From positions 1 to 9,613 of the forward strand of contig CALLDA010000158.1 of the NCBI GenBank assembly GCA_937998635.1: 9,613 nucleotides of DNA. The letters are read 5' to 3'. Position numbers and translations under genes: made by a program. This DNA comes from an uncultured Pseudomonadales bacterium (GTDB lineage: Bacteria; Pseudomonadota; Gammaproteobacteria; Pseudomonadales; Porticoccaceae). This document shows, one piece after another, positions 6,774 to 9,613 of this stretch; position 1 is the first letter of the stretch; every line of letters begins with the position of its first letter. The notes beneath the pieces are model-generated. The model saw only the letters and a list, made by a program, of their open reading frames with translations. It was not told the origin of the DNA and did not search any database.

Positions 6774-6778
6774 GGAGG
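6774..6778 (+). promoter_or_regulatory. Strong ribosome binding site for the TTG start at 6785
   Basis: GGAGG six bases before TTG 6785 fixes the start of the two-helix membrane protein; no ATG occurs earlier in the frame with a comparable site. Confidence 0.75.
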
Positions 6779-6784
6779 CGCATC

Positions 6785-7441
6785 TTGGAGAACCTGAATA
6801 TTTTTGTTTTGGTCTTCGTAGTATCCGGGGGCATCTTGTGTGCTTTGGCTATCCAGGTATTGCGTAAGCAAAATTTATTTAAACACATGCTGGTCTTGTT
6901 ACCATGCCTGATGATTCTAGGTGGAGGCTTTGTGGCTATTTTATTAGGGCTGGATATGCTCGAATATACTGACGTTCCGTCTAATAAGCCACTGGCCACC
7001 ATATATTTCAACCGCAAAACCGGAGATCATTTTAGCGTCCGTGTTAAAGATTATAAAGGTGACGAATATTCCCAGGAGCTGGAGGGGGATTACTGGCAAC
7101 TAGATGCGCGTGTCATTAGACTCAGTAAAAATTTGCCCTTAAAAGCAGGGCCGCTAATACGTTTGGAACATTTTTGTGTGCTAAACCGATTGCCGAATAA
7201 TACGGTTAATGTTGAGCGATCTGTAGGAACTCTGCATCGGGCAGCTAATAAAATTGATGCATGGCAGTGGTTAAAAAAAGTCCCCAGGCTCAACCGGCTG
7301 GTTTCATTTGAGATAAGCAGAACCATGAAAAAGCCACTTGAAAATAAAGCGGTTTATACGATCAGTCTTAGTACGAGGGGTCTAATTGCGGAAAACATCC
7401 CTTTAACTGCGAATTCAACAAATAATAATAAGCGGATTTAA
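6785..7441 (+). CDS. Conserved-type two-helix membrane protein of unknown function
   Basis: I cannot name a function. The 218-residue product has two hydrophobic helices, about 6-26 and 35-56, joined by a short basic loop (RKQNLFKH, 27-34). By the positive-inside rule the loop is cytoplasmic, so both ends face the periplasm and residues from about 60 form a mostly beta-like periplasmic domain. GDYWQLDARVIRL (101-113), followed by a RLEHF segment (126-130), resembles, from memory, a family in Pseudomonas-like bacteria that databases often label 'multidrug transporter' or 'cation efflux pump'. Two helices and a soluble domain do not support a transporter role. The C-terminus is asparagine-rich. 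It starts with TTG behind GGAGG. It ends 34 bases before sohB on the same strand, so it is likely co-transcribed with sohB and may act with it; that is inference only. It follows fimL by 98 bases, with no terminator seen. Confidence 0.75.
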   Translation: MENLNIFVLVFVVSGGILCALAIQVLRKQNLFKHMLVLLPCLMILGGGFVAILLGLDMLEYTDVPSNKPLATIYFNRKTGDHFSVRVKDYKGDEYSQELEGDYWQLDARVIRLSKNLPLKAGPLIRLEHFCVLNRLPNNTVNVERSVGTLHRAANKIDAWQWLKKVPRLNRLVSFEISRTMKKPLENKAVYTISLSTRGLIAENIPLTANSTNNNKRI

Positions 7442-7461
7442 CTCGATTAGCGGACCAGGTT

Positions 7462-7468
7462 AGGAGGA
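7462..7468 (+). promoter_or_regulatory. Strong ribosome binding site for the sohB TTG start
   Basis: AGGAGGA at 7462-7468, close to the full anti-16S complement, lies seven bases before TTG 7476. The resulting N-terminus MEFIADYGLFLAKIV matches the E. coli SohB N-terminus, so the TTG start is well supported. Confidence 0.8.
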
Positions 7469-7475
7469 AACATTT

Positions 7476-8528
7476 TTGGAATTTATAGCGGACTATGGCC
7501 TGTTTCTGGCCAAAATTGTAACGGTGTTGGTTGCGCTAGGAGTAGCTGTTGCTTTAGTTGCTGCTAATTCAAAAGGGTCGCCAAAGGAGAAGGGGCATCT
7601 TGAAATAACTTCGCTGAACGAAAAATTTCAGCATATGGAGGATGCCGTCAACGAGGCTATCCTCGTTCCGCAGGAAAAAAAATCGGCGGTAAAACAGCGC
7701 AAAAAACGCGACAAGTTAGCCGCAAAAAAATCTAAGAAAAATGATGCGGTGGTCGATGAGACAACGCCGGACAAAAGAGTCTTCGTGTTAAATTTTCATG
7801 GCGATTTACGTGCGTCCGGCGTAGCGGCCTTAAGAGAGGAAATCACCGCAGTTTTAGCCCAGGCTAAAGCCGAAGATGAAATTGTTGTTCAGCTTGAAAG
7901 TAGCGGCGGCATGGTTCATAGCTATGGGCTGGCCGCCAGTCAGTTGGATAGAATAAAAAAAATGGGTATTCCCTTAACGGTTTGTGTAGATAAGGTGGCC
8001 GCCAGTGGTGGCTATATGATGGCTTGTGTGGCAGACCAGATTTTGGCAGCACCTTTCGCGATCATCGGTTCAATCGGTGTGGTGGCCCAGATTCCCAATG
8101 TCCATCGCTTATTAAAGCGCCATGATATTGACGTTGAAATGATGACGGCCGGTAAATACAAACGCACCTTAACGGTGATGGGTGAGAACACTGACGAAGC
8201 TAGAGACAAGTTTCGGGAAGATCTCAACGATATTCATTTGTTGTTTAAAGAGTATGTATCCGAACGCCGTCAGAAGGTCGATATCGAACAGGTCGCTACT
8301 GGTGAAACCTGGTATGGCACCAGGGCGCAGCAAGTAGGCTTAATTGATGATGTTAAAACCAGCGATGAATATTTGACGACCCTGGCTAAGGACTGCAAGG
8401 TTTTTAAAATCCACTACGTTCAGAAGAAGTCACTGCCAGAAAAGCTCGGTATCGCTGCTGAGGAGACCAGTGACCGTTTGATTTCACGATGGATTAGTCG
8501 TTTGTTGAAGCCCCATCATTATTCCTGA
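7476..8528 (+). CDS. sohB: SohB, inner-membrane S49 family peptidase
   Basis: SohB is a protease IV (SppA)-related serine peptidase; in E. coli extra copies suppress loss of the periplasmic protease DegP. The 350-residue product is nearly the length of the E. coli protein (349). One membrane helix lies at about 8-30, followed by a lysine-rich linker (about 68-89) and the S49 fold. ESSGGMVHSYGLAASQL (141-157) and VDKVAASGGYMMACVAD (171-187) are hallmark blocks, and S177 is the expected nucleophile. K229 in TAGKYKRTLT aligns with the general-base lysine of Bacillus SppA, giving the Ser-Lys dyad. DIEQVATGETWYG (269-281) and GLIDDVKTSDEYL (288-300) are further SohB/SppA blocks. It is the single-domain form, not the tandem-domain SppA of E. 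coli. Translation starts at TTG, and the gene follows the two-helix protein by 34 bases. Confidence 0.96.
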   Translation: MEFIADYGLFLAKIVTVLVALGVAVALVAANSKGSPKEKGHLEITSLNEKFQHMEDAVNEAILVPQEKKSAVKQRKKRDKLAAKKSKKNDAVVDETTPDKRVFVLNFHGDLRASGVAALREEITAVLAQAKAEDEIVVQLESSGGMVHSYGLAASQLDRIKKMGIPLTVCVDKVAASGGYMMACVADQILAAPFAIIGSIGVVAQIPNVHRLLKRHDIDVEMMTAGKYKRTLTVMGENTDEARDKFREDLNDIHLLFKEYVSERRQKVDIEQVATGETWYGTRAQQVGLIDDVKTSDEYLTTLAKDCKVFKIHYVQKKSLPEKLGIAAEETSDRLISRWISRLLKPHHYS

Positions 8529-8559
8529 CATAGCCTGGAACGGATTAAGCGAAGATCCT

Positions 8560-8582
8560 GATAGCCCCTGCTATCTAGTTTT
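8560..8582 (+). terminator. Possible weak terminator after sohB
   Basis: GATAGC (8560-8565) pairs with GCTATC (8570-8575) around a CCCT loop, followed by TAGTTTT to 8582. The stem is only six base pairs and the T-run four bases, so efficiency may be low. It sits 31 bases after the sohB stop, between two convergent genes. Confidence 0.4.
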
Positions 8583-8592
8583 CAGGGCGCAC

Positions 8593-9613
8593 TCAATCTC
8601 GGCGTAAATGCTCTTTAACAGCGATGGGGTTGGGGAAGTTCAAGACCACGATATAGCTCGATAATAAAAAGGTAATGATCGCCGCAGCCTGGATCAGGTG
8701 GGATGCGAGATTGCCGATTAAAGATGAGCTAACAGCCACATAGGCGATTAACAAAGAGAATTCGCTGATCTGCCCAAGACGGAAACCGAGATCCCATGAG
8801 AGCATGTTTTTCTCACTCTGCTGGCGTAGCAGGAAATGAAAGACTATGGGTTTTATCACCAGCATACTGCCTCCGAGTAATAATGCTGGAACGAGCAATT
8901 CTGGTAATAGTGTCAGATTAAATTGCGCCCCCAGTGAAAAGAAAAACAGGATGAGAAAGAAGTCACGCAGGGGTTTAAGGCTGAGCGCAATATATTGAGA
9001 GATGGGGCTGGTGGCGATGGTGATGCCAGCGATAAACGCACCAATCTCCCTCGACAGGCCGACTACCTCAGCGAGTTGGGATACCCCCAGACACCAGCCG
9101 ATGGCGAGCAAAAAGACATATTCGCCCATGCGATCAAATTTGGTAAACAAAGGTAATAGCACATAACGCACAGCGGCAATGCTCAGGCCGATCAAGATAG
9201 GCAGGGCTAATAATGCCGTGCCGATTTGAATCAAATCTACCTGCCCCCCCTGGCTACTTAGAAGGATGAGCAGAACAAAAATCGCAAGAAAGTCCTGTAC
9301 CAGCAACATCCCGACCATCATTTCGCCTATATGTCGGTGATGTAGGATGGTGGTAGGTAGCAGTTTGATACCGATGATGGTGCTCGAAAACATCATGGCG
9401 GCACCGATAATTACGTTTTCAATGCTGGTAAAGCCGAACAGGTAGCCAATTCCGTAACCCACCATGGCGAATAATACGGAGCTCATTAATGTCACCAGAG
9501 TGACTTTTTTAAAGACATTGAATAGTGACTGGGGCTGCATATCGAGACCCAGCAAGAACAGTAGAAAAATAATCCCGATGTGGGAAATATCAGCGATGAG
9601 ATCGACATCTGGA
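8593..9613 (-). CDS. CPA2-family cation/proton antiporter (KefB/KefC-like membrane domain), N-terminus beyond window
   Basis: Proteins of this family exchange K+ or Na+ for H+ across the inner membrane. The frame reads from the window's right edge to TGA at 8593-8595; the 19 codons before TTG 9555 (ADISHIGIIFLLFLLGLD) continue the family pattern, so TTG 9555 is not the start. About 340 residues are visible, almost all in hydrophobic helices (nine or ten). MVGMLLVQDFLAIFVLL matches the KefC-type VLLFQD helix, GLSREIGAFIAGITIA the conserved GLS..GAFLAG block, and FLILFFFSLGAQFNL the LGLFFIGVG block. The protein ends about 15 residues after the last helix (PIAVKEHLRRD), so it lacks the cytoplasmic TrkA-N/RCK domain of KefB and KefC. 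Ion specificity cannot be read from the sequence. It converges on sohB and need not be functionally linked. Confidence 0.88.
   Translation of the reverse strand, partial: PDVDLIADISHIGIIFLLFLLGLDMQPQSLFNVFKKVTLVTLMSSVLFAMVGYGIGYLFGFTSIENVIIGAAMMFSSTIIGIKLLPTTILHHRHIGEMMVGMLLVQDFLAIFVLLILLSSQGGQVDLIQIGTALLALPILIGLSIAAVRYVLLPLFTKFDRMGEYVFLLAIGWCLGVSQLAEVVGLSREIGAFIAGITIATSPISQYIALSLKPLRDFFLILFFFSLGAQFNLTLLPELLVPALLLGGSMLVIKPIVFHFLLRQQSEKNMLSWDLGFRLGQISEFSLLIAYVAVSSSLIGNLASHLIQAAAIITFLLSSYIVVLNFPNPIAVKEHLRRD

Noticed and set aside
6766..7017. An 83-codon minus-strand frame opposite the two-helix protein gene
   Set aside because: The plus-strand frame has a strong Shine-Dalgarno sequence, membrane helices and family-like blocks; the minus-strand product looks like a reverse-strand by-product.
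8593..9555. TTG at 9555 as the start of the antiporter
   Set aside because: The codons upstream continue the conserved membrane helix to the window edge, so the gene is cut by the window and not short.
1..9613. Mobile element, CRISPR array, phage or defence system
   Set aside because: No transposase, integrase, direct-repeat array or defence-type gene is seen; all larger genes belong to core chromosomal families in a conserved order.

Overview
The window looks like core chromosome of a marine-type gammaproteobacterium of the broad Pseudomonas/Cellvibrio group. The reason is the gene set and its order: ppiD, then mltD facing a yafS-like methyltransferase, then rnhA and dnaQ, then a fimL homologue. 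As I remember it, the same order runs around ppiD to fimL in Pseudomonas aeruginosa, with extra genes between. Base composition is even and mid-range, and I see no insertion sequence, integrase, phage gene, CRISPR array, tRNA or rRNA gene.

Layout. 1-871 (+) is the C-terminal part of PpiD, a periplasmic folding factor, closed by a likely rho-independent terminator (870-926). 939-2333 (-) is the lytic transglycosylase MltD. 2334-2692 is a 359-base divergent intergenic region with several inverted repeats, a possible 50-codon small membrane protein frame and a plausible promoter; the gloB gene that often sits beside mltD is absent. 2693-4663 (+) is a tight block of a SAM-dependent methyltransferase, RNase HI and the proofreading subunit of DNA polymerase III. 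4664-5012 has no gene that I can support. 5013-6686 (+) is a FimL-like protein with two degenerate Hpt-type domains. 6785-7441 and 7476-8528 (+) encode a two-helix membrane protein of unknown function and the membrane peptidase SohB, both with TTG starts behind strong Shine-Dalgarno sequences. 8593-9613 (-) is a CPA2-type cation/proton antiporter whose N-terminus lies beyond the window.

The genes fall into three themes: envelope maintenance (PpiD, MltD, SohB, antiporter), DNA replication and repair (RnhA, DnaQ), and surface motility or cAMP signalling (FimL, if it behaves as in Pseudomonas). I find no convincing new multi-gene system. The least explained items are the structured mltD/methyltransferase intergenic region, the unknown two-helix protein beside sohB, and the doubly degenerate Hpt architecture of FimL.
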